From Thalassia testudinum (lineage: Eukaryota; Streptophyta; Magnoliopsida; Alismatales; Hydrocharitaceae): a stretch of DNA of 64,000 nucleotides. Position 1 is the first letter of the stretch; each line of letters opens with the position of its first letter. The DNA lies in contig JAZHRO010000003.1 of the NCBI GenBank assembly GCA_037157565.1, positions 72,666,501 to 72,730,500 of the forward strand. The letters are read 5' to 3'. Shown in pieces: positions 1 through 10,490 of the stretch. A program made the translations under genes and the position numbers. Under the pieces are notes generated by a model. It worked only from the letters and a program-made list of their open reading frames with translations, was not told the DNA's origin and ran no database searches.

Positions 1-600
1 AATCTACAGTGCCTGCTAAGTAGCCAACGGTCCACTATCTGGACGTCTGGCAAGTCCATCAGACGTCTCCTAAGACGTCTGGTCTAAGGTCCGGACATCT
101 GATTTCATCAAACAGAACTAACTATGTCCAGCCTAATAGATATCAGACGTCTGAAACAACAGTCAGACGTCTTAAAATACTTTATCAGACATCTGATTTG
201 AGAATTAGATGTCTGGAAGTGCTATTTGAACCCTATATTGGTTTTCTAAGTGTTCTACAGAAAACCTTAGTATCCTAGGGTTGTGTAGGTGTTCCTAGGA
301 CTACTGTCAGGGTACTTTGAGGCTCTTTAACATAATATTCTAAGAAAAATAAAAAGAGCAAGAAAATAAAGACAAGAGATACAAGAAAGGATTAAAAAGA
401 ATCTATCCTATTCTTCTTGTCTTCTATCTTCAATCTGTCGCTCCACATGAACCTCCTCTGTTTTCCGTCAAGCTCCTCCAATCCGTCCTGGATGCGAGCT
501 CGAACTCCATTTAAGCGCATCTACATTTGCAATTGACCTGAAATCTAGGACTCAAATTGCAAATGTTAAATAACACATGTTTTGTTATCATCAAAATAAA
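1..600. repeat. Unassigned repeat-like DNA with AGACGTCT clusters
   Basis: No coding region is visible. Positions 45-240 carry many exact or one-off copies of the palindrome AGACGTCT, for example at 61-68, 73-80, 145-152 and 165-172. The same motif marks the LTRs of elements E and G in this window, so this edge may be part of another LTR. Around 570-590, read on the minus strand, the sequence resembles the start of some Copia LTRs (TTTGATGATAACAAAA). That assignment is a guess, because neither boundary can be placed. Confidence 0.35.
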
Positions 601-3060
601 TGATCGTGGTGCTCTAGCAACAACACAACAGACACTTTAAAGTGTTTCTAATCAATTTATATTAACTCCAAGGGTTATAAAAGATCAATCTGGGCAGGTT
701 TTAAGTTTAAATTTCATCAGAATAGTACTCCTATTTGTTTGGGTTCGAAAGTAACCCAAATTGGCAGAAACTAAATTCTCAAACATAAACTGAACTGAGC
801 TCACTTTAATTACTTTCAAATCATCAAACAAGTTCCCGGAAATAATTTTCACTCCTCAAAATCTTAATTCGAGCTCAGAACTCCATTATCAGACTCTTGT
901 TTGACTGTGGAAGCTCGAAAATTCACTTTCTGTTTAAAGCTTCCGCCCAAGAAATCAAAGCCTTAATTAAAGTCTCCTCATCATTCAAAACTTATTCAGA
1001 TCTTCAGATTTGTGTTCTGACCTTAATTCCTAGGGTTTCAGGCTCGTCACCTGAACTTAAAAACATGTTTGTTCGATAGAGTCATGGGAAGATTGCTACA
1101 GTGTTTTGAAGACTTAAACAGCTTCAGTGCATCGCACTGAAGCTTCTGAGCTCATTAAATGCTCCTCAGATATTTTCTAACAGACTTCTCCAACTCCGTC
1201 GAAGTTGGGGAAGATGAAATCAAATCTATAGCTCCAATGGCTAAATCCTCAAACAAATATCTTCAAAACAATCAGTGATCCTTATTATACTATTCTAGAG
1301 CTACTCAACAAGTCTTAGAGGCTGTAACACGAGAATGGCTCGCCGGTGCTTGCCGAAGCTCCGGTGAGTCCAGAAAATGGCAAAAATTATATACAATTTG
1401 GCAAAACTAACCATTTTTTGTTCAAAAAGGATTCTAAGGTTGCAAGGAACCTCATTATTACTTTTAATTCTTCATTTATCCATTAGAATTAAGATTTGAC
1501 AGTGAAATTATTTTCGTAAAAGATTTAAGTGGTTAAAGCTCAGGACTTGTTTAATCGCTCGATTGAGAGGTTAAATCAAATCAACAGATGTTAATATTCA
1601 TAAATATATATTTAATTTGTAGTTTGAACTATTCCTCAGATACCATGGACAGCGAGCTCAGGAGCTTAGTTAAATTTGGTCATTTAATTATAGATGATAA
1701 TAATAGGTATTATAGTGTCTATTAGGGTTCATTAGTGGTGATAGGTGATGAAAGAACCTAATGGAGGTGAAATTAGATCGAATACTGTCACCATAGATAG
1801 TGTTAGTAATCGATGAAGGTGAGATATGAATTAGGCAATTAGTCAATTTAATTATTGATTAAGTGATTTAGAAGTGGTCATGGAACATATAGGAAGGTTT
1901 ATAGTGAGTTAAAAGACAAAATTAAAGCTCTGGCAAGCTCACGGAACTCGCCAGAGTCGGAGGTGATGAAACTAAATTCTAATATTACTCTAATCTAACT
2001 AACTAAACTAAATAACTAAGCTAGCCTACTCCTACTCCTACTCCTAGTCTACTATTACATGGACAAAGGGGTCAATAGGGTTCCGCCGAAGTCTCATGGC
2101 GGACAACGAAATCAGAGGGTTGAAGAAAGATCTCCAGCGGGCGGATTTGAGGTGGAGCAGAGGAATCCTTGGTTCGGCACCTATGTCAGAGGTGCGGAAG
2201 ACCACGACAGATCTCCTCGGATGCTTAAGATGGATGGAGGAAGCCGGAAAATGGAATGGGAAGTCATCGGAGTTTTGGATGAATAACCTATTGGGTCGGC
2301 TGCGGTGTTAGAAGAGGGAAGGGAGACAACTTGAATAAAATCAGAGGTGTGAGGGGGTATTTATAGCTGTTTGCGGCGAAGAGAGTGGTGAGGTCTGGCC
2401 GAAGAAGGAGCTCGAGGAGCTTAACCTCCGTCGTCATCTCCGACGATGGTGAGGTTATCTCCCACTAAAAAATAAGATTCTCGGTTAATCCAGATCGATG
2501 GATGAAGTGGAGGTGGTGAGCGTAAGCTGCAAGAGCTTGGACAAAGTGGAATGATGTCGGCAGGGTGGTGATCGCGCAGTGGGGTGACTCTGCCACCAGC
2601 CGTTCATTCGGCTGGAGAAGAAGAAGACGAAGAGGGACATAAAAGTAATAAAATTTAAGGACCTGTGTGAGAAATAAGGACCCGAATGCAATGAATATTA
2701 AGGACTAAAATGTAAACCCAGGTTTTGAAGGTTTATTTTAATTGATATCTTTTTCAACTTTTTATATTTGTTAGTAAATAAGGTAAATATTATGTTTACA
2801 CATTGAATTCACATTTTTGACCTTTTTAGGTTAATTTATTAGATTAAGTAAAATCACTTAACTTATTATATACTTAGGTATACATTATATTTAAGTTACT
2901 TATTATCTACGGGAATGATTAATAGGATTTCGAGTCCATTTAATATCTAAATTATTAATAATGTTAATTGAATGATAAAATGTCATTTTTAACTTATTTT
3001 AAGGTCATTAACTAAACATCCCTTATTCTATATTTAACCCTTATATGTTCTTAACTTTAG
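601..3060. other. Noncoding stretch, possibly a decayed LTR on the minus strand
   Basis: About 2.5 kb without a credible gene. The open frames near 2059-2311 have no recognisable domain and overlap each other. A short CCTACT microsatellite lies near 2025-2050. AT-rich DNA at 2690-3060 lies upstream of a minus-strand TATA-like box, which would fit the U3 end of a minus-strand LTR. No partner LTR, primer site or target duplication was found, so it stays unassigned. Confidence 0.3.
2358..2365 (-). promoter_or_regulatory. TATA-like box, minus strand
   Basis: Minus-strand TATAAATA sits in a GC-richer context downstream of AT-rich sequence. Similar TATA boxes occur in the recognised LTRs of this window. 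No transcript is shown, so this is only a candidate core promoter. Confidence 0.3.
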
Positions 3061-3089
3061 CTAATTAACTAGGAAGACTAGTTAATTAG
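3061..3089. repeat. Perfect 12-bp inverted repeat at the element A junction
   Basis: CTAATTAACTAG at 3061-3072 and its exact reverse complement at 3078-3089 flank a 5-nt spacer. The repeat ends a few bases before the point where homology to the element B leader begins. It marks the 5' breakpoint of the truncated element A. Confidence 0.75.
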
Positions 3090-3111
3090 GGGTAATTAGA
3101 GATCATGATGA

Positions 3112-4670
3112 GTGTCTCATCAATCTGCCTCGATCCTCTATAGTCACCCAACAAATTTTGGGTGTCTTGATTGGGTCCAACACATACCTCTTCTAGTCTT
3201 TCAGTCTATGTTTGATAGGAGGTCCTTGAAACCTCCTCTAGAAATCCACTCTCCCCGAGGCCAAGCCTCGACACCATCATTTATGCAACAACCCCTCCAC
3301 ATAGACCTTTCTTCCAATTCTGAACCTAGTTCTCCTTCTTCTTCCATCATGGCACGGCCTGTTGATGAAGAAAATAATCTTTAGCACTAGCTTCTGCGAT
3401 TAAATGACCTCTTCCAGAACTTCATGAACCCACCGCAGCATCCCATGATGCGAGATCACTTTAATCCCGCTGCGGTGGCAATCGGGCCTCGAGTCCGAAT
3501 CCCAGCTGGAGGACCTTATTTAAACTATAGCCCAATATGATTCATGCTATACCTGAATTCTATGGGCTTAACTCTGAAGATCCCTTCCAGCATATCAACA
3601 GCTCGAGCATCTGGCCCAGACCTTTGGGTCAAATGCGCAGAACCAGGATATCTTACTCATGAAGATGTTCTCTTTCTCCCTCATGGATAAGGTGGCTCAT
3701 TGGTATCAGACACAGACTCGTCCGATCAATAGTTGGGATGAACTTCAATCCGAATTTTTGAAGAAGTTCTTTCCCATTGGTCGGACAAATGCCTTGCGCC
3801 ATCAGATTACTCAATTCACCCAGTAGATGGGAGAACCTCTTCATGAGGCATGGGATTGATTTTTGGATCTCATGAGAAAGTGCCCCATCATGGAGTTCCT
3901 AAATGGGAACAAGTCCAGTCTTTTTACCAGGGACTCCGTGAGGATATTAGATTATTCGTCAATGCAACTTGCGGAGGGAATATCATCGGTCAACATGAGG
4001 ACACCGTGTGGGAGATTCTCGAGAATATGTGCGAGAACTCCATCAATAAGGACTCTAAGGGTTTCTTCGACTGGATGAATACCTGCGCATCGATGAATCT
4101 AACTGGAGCACATGAGATGTAGGGCCTGTCCGCATCTGTCAACATGGAACTGATGGCTAGTCGGTTGGACAAGGTCTTTATTTTTGAGAAGAAGGTGGAC
4201 GAGCTGGCTCGGCATTTGCAGTGAGCCACCTCTATGCAGAACTCCTTCGCACAGCCACCTCCTGCAAGGGAAACTATGCAAAACATTTTCCACTGATCTT
4301 CTCCAGGGATGGACCCATATCCACCCCTATTTGACTCTAGGATCGGAGGGACCTCCAATCCTCTCTATTCTTGTCGGGGGAACTCTAATCCCCCATACTT
4401 TGACTTTCCTAATGTTCCTCAGACCTGCGAGGACCTCAACGCCATCTAGAATGACCCATTTTCCAACACCTGCAACCCTGGATGGTGAAATCATCCCAAT
4501 TTTCTATGGGCAGGAAATTCTCAGATCCAACGACCACCATATCAACCCCGTCCACAAGCCCTTCATCCTTATCAGCTGCCTCAGCCTCGGCCCAACCCCA
4601 CCTGTTAATTCAGGCCAAACCAAGACCAAATGTTCCTCATCCTCAAACCACTAGTTGACATTGAGAGATC
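3112..4670 (+). pseudogene. gag: Element A gag, broken
   Basis: Remains of the Ty3/Gypsy capsid region. Near 3660-3890 frame 2 reads FSFSLMDKVAHWY, then SEFLKKFFPIGRTNALR and an EPLHEAWD-type segment, the usual Retrotrans_gag pattern. From about 3890 the match moves to frame 1 with KWEQVQSFYQGL, a frameshift. The N-terminal part (3112-3384) is a separate open stretch ending in a stop. Downstream to about 4670 is Pro/Asn-rich sequence with several in-frame stops. No clear CCHC zinc knuckle was found. The capsid would package the genomic RNA in the cytoplasm, but this copy cannot make a full protein. Confidence 0.8.
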
Positions 4671-4679
4671 AAATGTGCC

Positions 4680-5990
4680 TATCCAAAAATAGCACAAGGA
4701 CGAAATCATAGAGGTCCGCAACCAACTCACCCAGATGGTGAATTCCCGCCAACCGGGCACTCTTCCTTCACAACCTTTGCTAAACCCTAATAACGTGCCG
4801 ACCTAGCGGTGCGTTATGAACCCAAACCCAGGCTAAGCACACATGATTTATCAGGCCCCTTCTGTTCCATCACTTGATGGGATGGAAGCCTCAAAATCCT
4901 ATGTAGGTTATCAATAGCAACCACCCATTTTACTGGCCCCTAACCCAAACCATGTAGGATTAAACTCTGTAACAAACAGTAGTGGTAAAGCAACCCAAGA
5001 CCCACCTTATCCAGACCACTTCAAACCTGGTAGTGACCCAAGCCCTAGGATAGTTATCCAGGATGTCCCTGTCCCAGATCAAAAACCTGGACCTATTCTA
5101 GAGGAACCAACAAAGGTTCCATTTCCCGAGGCCTTGACCAAGGGAAAGAGGACAACCAAACCCGTGGCTCCTGAGGAGGACCTAATCAAGCTCTTTGAGT
5201 AGGTCCCAATAAACATCCCCTTGATGGATGCAATCCACCACATACTGGGTTATGCACAATTCTTGAAGAACGTGTGTACACTCCAACGTAAGCCGCAAAC
5301 CAAGAGTGGGAGTCCAATTGTACTGTCAGAGCAAGCCAGCTCTGTAATCCTGAGTAAACTCCTACCCAAGGCAAAAGACCTAGGCACTCCCCTGATCTCA
5401 TGTAAAATTGGTGAAACCCAATTTGACGGAGCTTTGTTAGACCTAGGTGCCATCATAAACCTGATACCCACATCTCTACTTAACCACCTTGAGGAATCCA
5501 AGCTCAAACCAACTGAGGTGACATTGCAGTTAGCTGATCGATCCATTAAGTCACCTAAGGGAGTTCTCGAGGATGCTATTATTAGGGTGCGGGATTTCTA
5601 CTTCCCAGTGGACTTTATAGTTCTAAATGTGGATGCACCTGAGAACCCAAGGGATACACCAATTATACTATGGAGACCTTTTCTGGCCACTGCTAGGGCC
5701 AATAGAAGCTGAGGAGGGACAAATAGAGTTGAAATTTGGGAACCAAACCCTCAAGATTGACATCTTTAAGGCCCAACAAGGGATTAATTGCAGTGTTGTG
5801 GAGCAAATATTTGACATCAGAGCCATGGTTGATGAACCGCATATTGAGGACAACTTGATTATCCCCAATCAACCACAAGAAGAGCAAAACACGCAATTAG
5901 AGGAGTCTGAACTTGATCTTTGCAAACCCATAGCTCCTACCCTTATTCCTCACAACCACTCTAAACCACCTGCTGCTGCTGATAATCCTA
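4680..5990 (+). pseudogene. pro: Element A aspartic protease region
   Basis: The stretch KLFE-stop-VPINIPLMDAIHH near 5180-5235 is the conserved segment just before the protease in Athila-type polyproteins. The protease core follows in frame 1 (5221-5712), with the catalytic motif LLDLGAIINLIP near 5431-5466 (Asp codon 5440-5442). It ends with LADRSIKSPKGV and an ILWRPFLATA segment. The reading then shifts to frame 2 at about 5700, where the normal continuation EGQIELKFGNQ begins. The active-site Asp is present, but the upstream stop and the frameshift prevent a complete Gag-Pol. The protease would cut the polyprotein during particle maturation. Confidence 0.85.
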
Positions 5991-7560
5991 TCTTGGAACT
6001 TAACCTCCTTCCTGATCATCTGAAGTATGTCTTTTTGGGTTCCAATCAGACATTTCCTGTGATGATAAATTCCAGACTCACACCTGATCAAGAATCCTGT
6101 CTGATTACCGTTCTCCACAACATCGTAGAGCCATCGGTTAGACTCTCGATGATTTGACTGGAATAAGTCCCTCTTATTGCACACACCACATCTATTTTGA
6201 AGAGGGCGCACGACCTTCCTGTGAAAGGCAAAGACGTCTAAACCCTAATCTGCAAGACATCGTGAAACAGAAGATCATTAAGTGGTTAGATGCAAGGATC
6301 ATCTACCCGATCTCTGACAGTCACTAGGTGAGCCCAATCCAAGTTGTGCCTAAGAAGGCAGGGCTCACTATTGTCACGACTGAAATGGAGAGGTCATACC
6401 GACCCATATAGCCAACTCATGGAGAGTCTGCATTGATTACCGAAGACTCAATTCCTCCACGAAGAAGGATCATTTCCCACTACCGTTTATTGATCAAATC
6501 CTCGAAAAACTAGCAGGAAATAGATTCTTCTGCTTTCTTGATGGGTACTCCAGTTACAACCAAGTGGCAATCCATCTAGAAGACCAAGAGAAGACCACAT
6601 TCACCTGCCCCTTCAGGACATTCGCATTCCGAAGGATGCCTTTCGGTCTCTGCAATGCTCTTGCGACTTTTCAGCGGTGCATGCTTGCCATATTCTCTAA
6701 TATGGTAGGTGATTATCTAAAAGTCTTCATGGATGACTTCTCAGTTTTTAGGCCATCATTTGACAATTGCCTCCAACACTTGGTTCATATACTCAGGCGT
6801 TGTATTGACATGAATCTGGTTCTTTCCTGGTAAAAGAGCTACTTCATGGTGCCTAAGGGGATTGTCCTGGGACATCTGATTTCTGAAAAGGGCATCCAAG
6901 TTGATCGAGCCAAGATTAACTTGATTTCCAAACTCCCTATTCCTAGCTCGATCAGGGACATCTGATCTTTTCTAGGGCATGTTGGTTTTTACCATCGATT
7001 CATCCCTGATTTCTCAGAAATCGTGCACCCCCTGACCATTCTTCTCTCCAAGGATATACCTTTTCAAATTTCCAAGGAATGCGCTCAAGCATTTGAGACC
7101 CTTCGTGATCGAGTTACCCAAGCCCCGATCCTACAGTCCCCTGATTGGTCTCAACCCTTTGAGATCATGTACGATGCATCTGACTTCGCTGTAGGAGCGG
7201 TTCTAGGGAAGAAAATTGACGAGAAATCCGTGGTCATCTACTATGCTAGCAAGACACTTGACGAGGCTCAGCGTAACTACATGGTTACAGAGAAAGAGCT
7301 ACTAGCCGTTGGATTTTCCCTTGAAAAATTCAGATCTTATCTGTTTGGTTCCCACGTTATCATTTACTCGGATCACATAGTTGTGAGTCATCTCCTTGCG
7401 AAGAAGGATGCGAAACCTCAATTAATCAGATGGATCTTGTTGTTGAAAGAATTTGATCTCGAGATTTGTGATAAAGCAGGAAGAAAGAATGTGGTAGCTG
7501 ATCACTTGTCCCACCTTCATTCTGAAATCATCGACCCTTCCAGACCCATCACAAAGCATT
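5990..7560 (+). pseudogene. pol: Element A reverse transcriptase and RNase H
   Basis: The RT starts after LLPDHLKYVFLG near 6005. Motif A reads CFLDGYSSYNQ near 6530-6565 and the catalytic motif reads FMDD near 6725-6736, so both aspartate sites survive. RRMPFGLCNALATFQRCM lies between them. Stops are seen after ISDSH (near 6325), near 6408, after NLVLSW (6832) and in the SFLGH segment (6963); a frameshift lies near 6415. RNase H follows at 7023-7550 in one open frame with YDASDFAVGAVLG, TEKELLAV and YSDH, ending in VADHLSHL. The wording of these motifs points to Athila rather than to a chromovirus. Its role would be copying the genomic RNA into DNA in the particle. Confidence 0.92.
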
Positions 7561-8890
7561 TTCCCGATGAGCACCTCCTGACTATTGGTACAGGGCTTCC
7601 ATGGTTTGCTGATATAGTAAACTACTTGGCATCACATCAGATCCCATCTGATTGGCCAAAGACCAAGAAAGACAAATTATGCTCTGATGCCAAGTATTAC
7701 ACTTGGGAAGACCCGTATCTATTCCGCATAGGTGCCGATCAAATTATCCAGCGATGTGTTCCGGAAGTTGAGATCAATGACATACTCTCTACCATGACCA
7801 AGCATGCGGTGGCCATTTTTCTGGGCACAAAACCGCATCAAAAGTCCTCCAATGTGGCTTCTACTGGCAAACAATCTTCAAGGATGCATACAATCATTGT
7901 AAGGCATGCAACCGTTGCCAAACTTTAGGCAACATGAGCCATCGTGACATGATGCCTGTACAGCCGATTCTCGAATGCGAGATTTTTGACATTTTTGGGG
8001 ATTGATTTTATAGGCCCTTTCCCCATCTCGGACGGCTTTGAGTACATTTTACTCGCTATTGACTATGTGTCCAAATGGATCGAAGCCATTCCGACTCAAA
8101 CTAGAGATCACAAGATCGTTATCAAGTTCATTCATCAAAATATCTTCTCATGATTCGGGATTCCACGAACGATCATTTCTGATGGAGGGACCCATTTCAC
8201 TAACGCTTAGTTCATGTCACTGATGACCAAATATGGGGTGTCACACCGAATCTCTACTCCTTACCACCCCCAAACTAATGGTCTAGCTAAGTTATCAAAT
8301 CGGGAGATAAAGAAAATCATTTAAGTTATTGTTCGACCTGACAGAAAGGATTGGTCATCCCAGCTTCCAGAAGCTTTGTGGGCTTATAGGACTGCCCACA
8401 AGACCCAACTAGCCATGTCTCCTTCCAGACTAGTGTACGGGAAGGCATGTCACCTCCCTGTTGAATTGGAGCATAAAGCCTATTGGGTGGTACGGAACTG
8501 CAATTTAGATCTTTCGAAGGCTGGAACCCACAGAAAGCTTCAGATAAGTAAGATTGATGAATTACGCCTCGATGCATATGAGAACTCACAAATCTACAAA
8601 GAGCGGGTTAATGCCTTTCATGACAAGCACATATCTAGAAAGATATTTCACCCTAGTCAGAAGGTCCTACTTTTTGATGCCTGACTCAAATTGTTCCCAG
8701 GAAAGCTGCGATCCAAGTGGATCGGACCATATCTAGTCAGACAAATCTTTGGAAATGGAGCCGTCGAGATCAGTCCACTCAGCCACGATTCTGAACCTTT
8801 TGTCCTGAACGGTTAGAGACTTAAACCGTTCATTGACGTGACCAACACAGATTTTGCTGAGTCATCCTTTACCCTCCATTCTCCCTGAGA
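7560..8890 (+). pseudogene. int: Element A integrase, catalytic Glu replaced
   Basis: The zinc-binding part is split by a frameshift near 7806; in the other frame it reads GGHFSGHKTASKVLQCGFYW and then a C-x2-C pair (CKACNRC). The core has GIDFIGPFP (Asp codon 8004-8006) and ISDGGTHF (Asp codon 8181-8183). At the third catalytic position the usual NGQAE is NGLAK, with Lys codon 8289-8291, so the DDE triad is incomplete. Stops interrupt near 8149, 8211 and 8321. The C-terminal part is long and open (8376-8684) with LVYGKACHLPVELEHKAYW, then LKLFPGKLRSKW and a GAVEI segment. There is no chromodomain. Integrase would insert the cDNA; this one cannot. Confidence 0.9.
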
Positions 8891-8910
8891 TCATTATGCC
8901 CTGCCGACGG

Positions 8911-9180
8911 CATAAAACTCTTCGCTTAACGGGAGGCAACCCGTCATTCTTTTGAAAACTCGAAACCTTTCCTGACATTTCTTTGCACTTTAGGGTTCAT
9001 CCTTTGGGACAGCCGACTCCACCTCAGGTAACCAAACCCGAGATTAGAAATCTTTCACAACAGTCACCTCAACCCGTCCACTCACCTAATACCTGTCCTA
9101 ATGAATGAACCAAGTTGAATAAAAACCTACCTAATTTACATTGGGGACATTGCAAATCTTAGGCATGAGGGGGTATGAAA
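8911..9180 (+). promoter_or_regulatory. Post-pol conserved box and internal polypurine-like motif of A
   Basis: After the pol stop, GGGAGGCAACCC (8931-8942) is a short inverted motif also seen in B near 52794. At 9140-9175 a GGGGACATTGCAA box is followed by AGGCATGAGGGGGTA, nearly the same as the polypurine tract before the 3' LTR. B, E, C and (degenerate) D carry the same pair of motifs at the matching place. It looks like a second plus-strand priming site, but no function is shown. Confidence 0.6.
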
Positions 9181-9720
9181 GTGCAATAAGAACTCATAAC
9201 AAAAAAAGGTTTCAATAGAAAATCACATATGTTTAAAACACCAAAAGGAAGTAAAATTTTTTTTTTTTTTGAAAAAGAAAAACTAGAGGAGGGAAGAAAT
9301 TTTTGGGCTTTACATAATCAAAAGGAGGAGAAAAAGAGCAAAATGCTAAAAAGGAGCACAAAATGTAAAAAGAAAGAGATAGTCATTAATAAGAGATTAA
9401 GGGATTAACTGAAGTTCTAGACCACATTAAGAAAAGTAAAGAGAAAGTACTAAAGAAACACAAAAAGATTAGTAAGAATGCTAACCTTAGGCCTTTTTGG
9501 CTAAACTCTTAGTACCCATTAGGATCTAGATATTCTTTAAGAGGTTGAGGAAAATGAAAAGCTTAAGTATTAGGTCTAAGGCTTAGGGAGTATTCGGCCT
9601 CGTTAACTGACCTTCGGCTTGTGGAACTTGGTAACCTAAGCACCCCAATTCATATACAGTCTGGTTCAGTGAGCAAAACTATTAAAATCACGTAGAAGCA
9701 TTTTTAATGTTCTGAAAATG
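9181..9720 (+). other. Element A 3' untranslated region, purine-rich part
   Basis: A-rich and GA-rich noncoding DNA with a 12-base T run near 9258-9269. The later part (9540-9690) aligns by eye with B at 53430-53580, for example TTCAGTGA and AAAATCACGTA segments. No gene is seen. Confidence 0.6.
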
Positions 9721-9799
9721 TTACCTAGATTAGGAGCGGCCAATCGACACAAGTTGATTTGGATGAGTTCCCAACGCGAAGAGGTGGAAAATTCCCTTC

Positions 9800-10040
9800 G
9801 AAGATGCATAACAACATATCATCTCCTCGGCGCTTGTCTCTTAGGATATTTATATATCCTACTGGCGGCATGTAAGCACTCTACTAGTTCAGATACCATG
9901 AATGGCATTATCACGAAAAGTCAATCGCCAGGGTCTAAATTCGGCCACAGAATGCCATGGGCAGGATTATCTCGAAATCTCGTAAACCAGGGTTCTAGGG
10001 GTTACCATGGGCGGTGCTATCTCGAAGCATCGATTGCCAC
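9800..10040 (+). repeat. Conserved 3' block and three TATCTCGAA-loop hairpins, element A
   Basis: A block with CTCCTCGGCGCTTGTCTC and a short hairpin (GGATAT/ATATCC) comes first. Three modules follow with loops TATCACGAA at 9909-9917, TATCTCGAA at 9968-9976 and TATCTCGAA at 10018-10026. The last has stem CGGTGC (10012-10017) with GCATCG (10027-10032). The same triplet occurs in B and E. The hairpins are transcribed in the element RNA, so a role in RNA recognition or packaging is possible; this is inference. Confidence 0.7.
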
Positions 10041-10478
10041 GGACCTTTGAGGATTGATGATGGGGATGAGGAATCCGATACAGGCCATGTTGTAAAGCCA
10101 ATCCAAAGCTAGAAATAAAAAGAAAAGAGAGAAAACTCTCCAAACAAATAAACCCTCTATCTCCCTCTTCCAAAAATGCACTACAAACTGAACCAAGATT
10201 AAAATTATGTCTCAAGCACAGGTGCTTTAACCACAAAGTCCAATAAACCTTAGGGCAGTTTCTGCGGGCCTTAAAAACCTTCGCTAAGGACTGAGGCTAA
10301 AGCTAGATAGGTCTAGATCTTTGTTGGTACTAGAGTACCTTTAGGCCCATTGTTGGCATTCTGACCTAATCAAAGAGAAAAGAGAAGAAAAAGCACTTAT
10401 CAAAATTGGTGAAAAGAAATCATGGTCTAGAATAGAGGTTAAAACTTTAAAATTTTGCTAAGGGACTAGCAAAAGTTA

Positions 10479-10490
10479 GGCATGGGGGTA
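10479..10490 (+). promoter_or_regulatory. Polypurine tract of element A
   Basis: GGCATGGGGGTA ends directly at the TGATGA start of the 3' LTR. This is the plus-strand primer position. B and D have the same tract. Confidence 0.85.

Noticed and set aside
2059..2311. Overlapping 71-75-codon ORFs as a small gene
   Set aside because: No domain, two frames open equally, and they lie next to a minus-strand TATA box in probable LTR sequence.
8890..10480. Env-like ORF of Athila after pol
   Set aside because: Searched for a long ORF with a signal peptide or membrane segments; only short frames are present and the region is explained by shared noncoding motifs.
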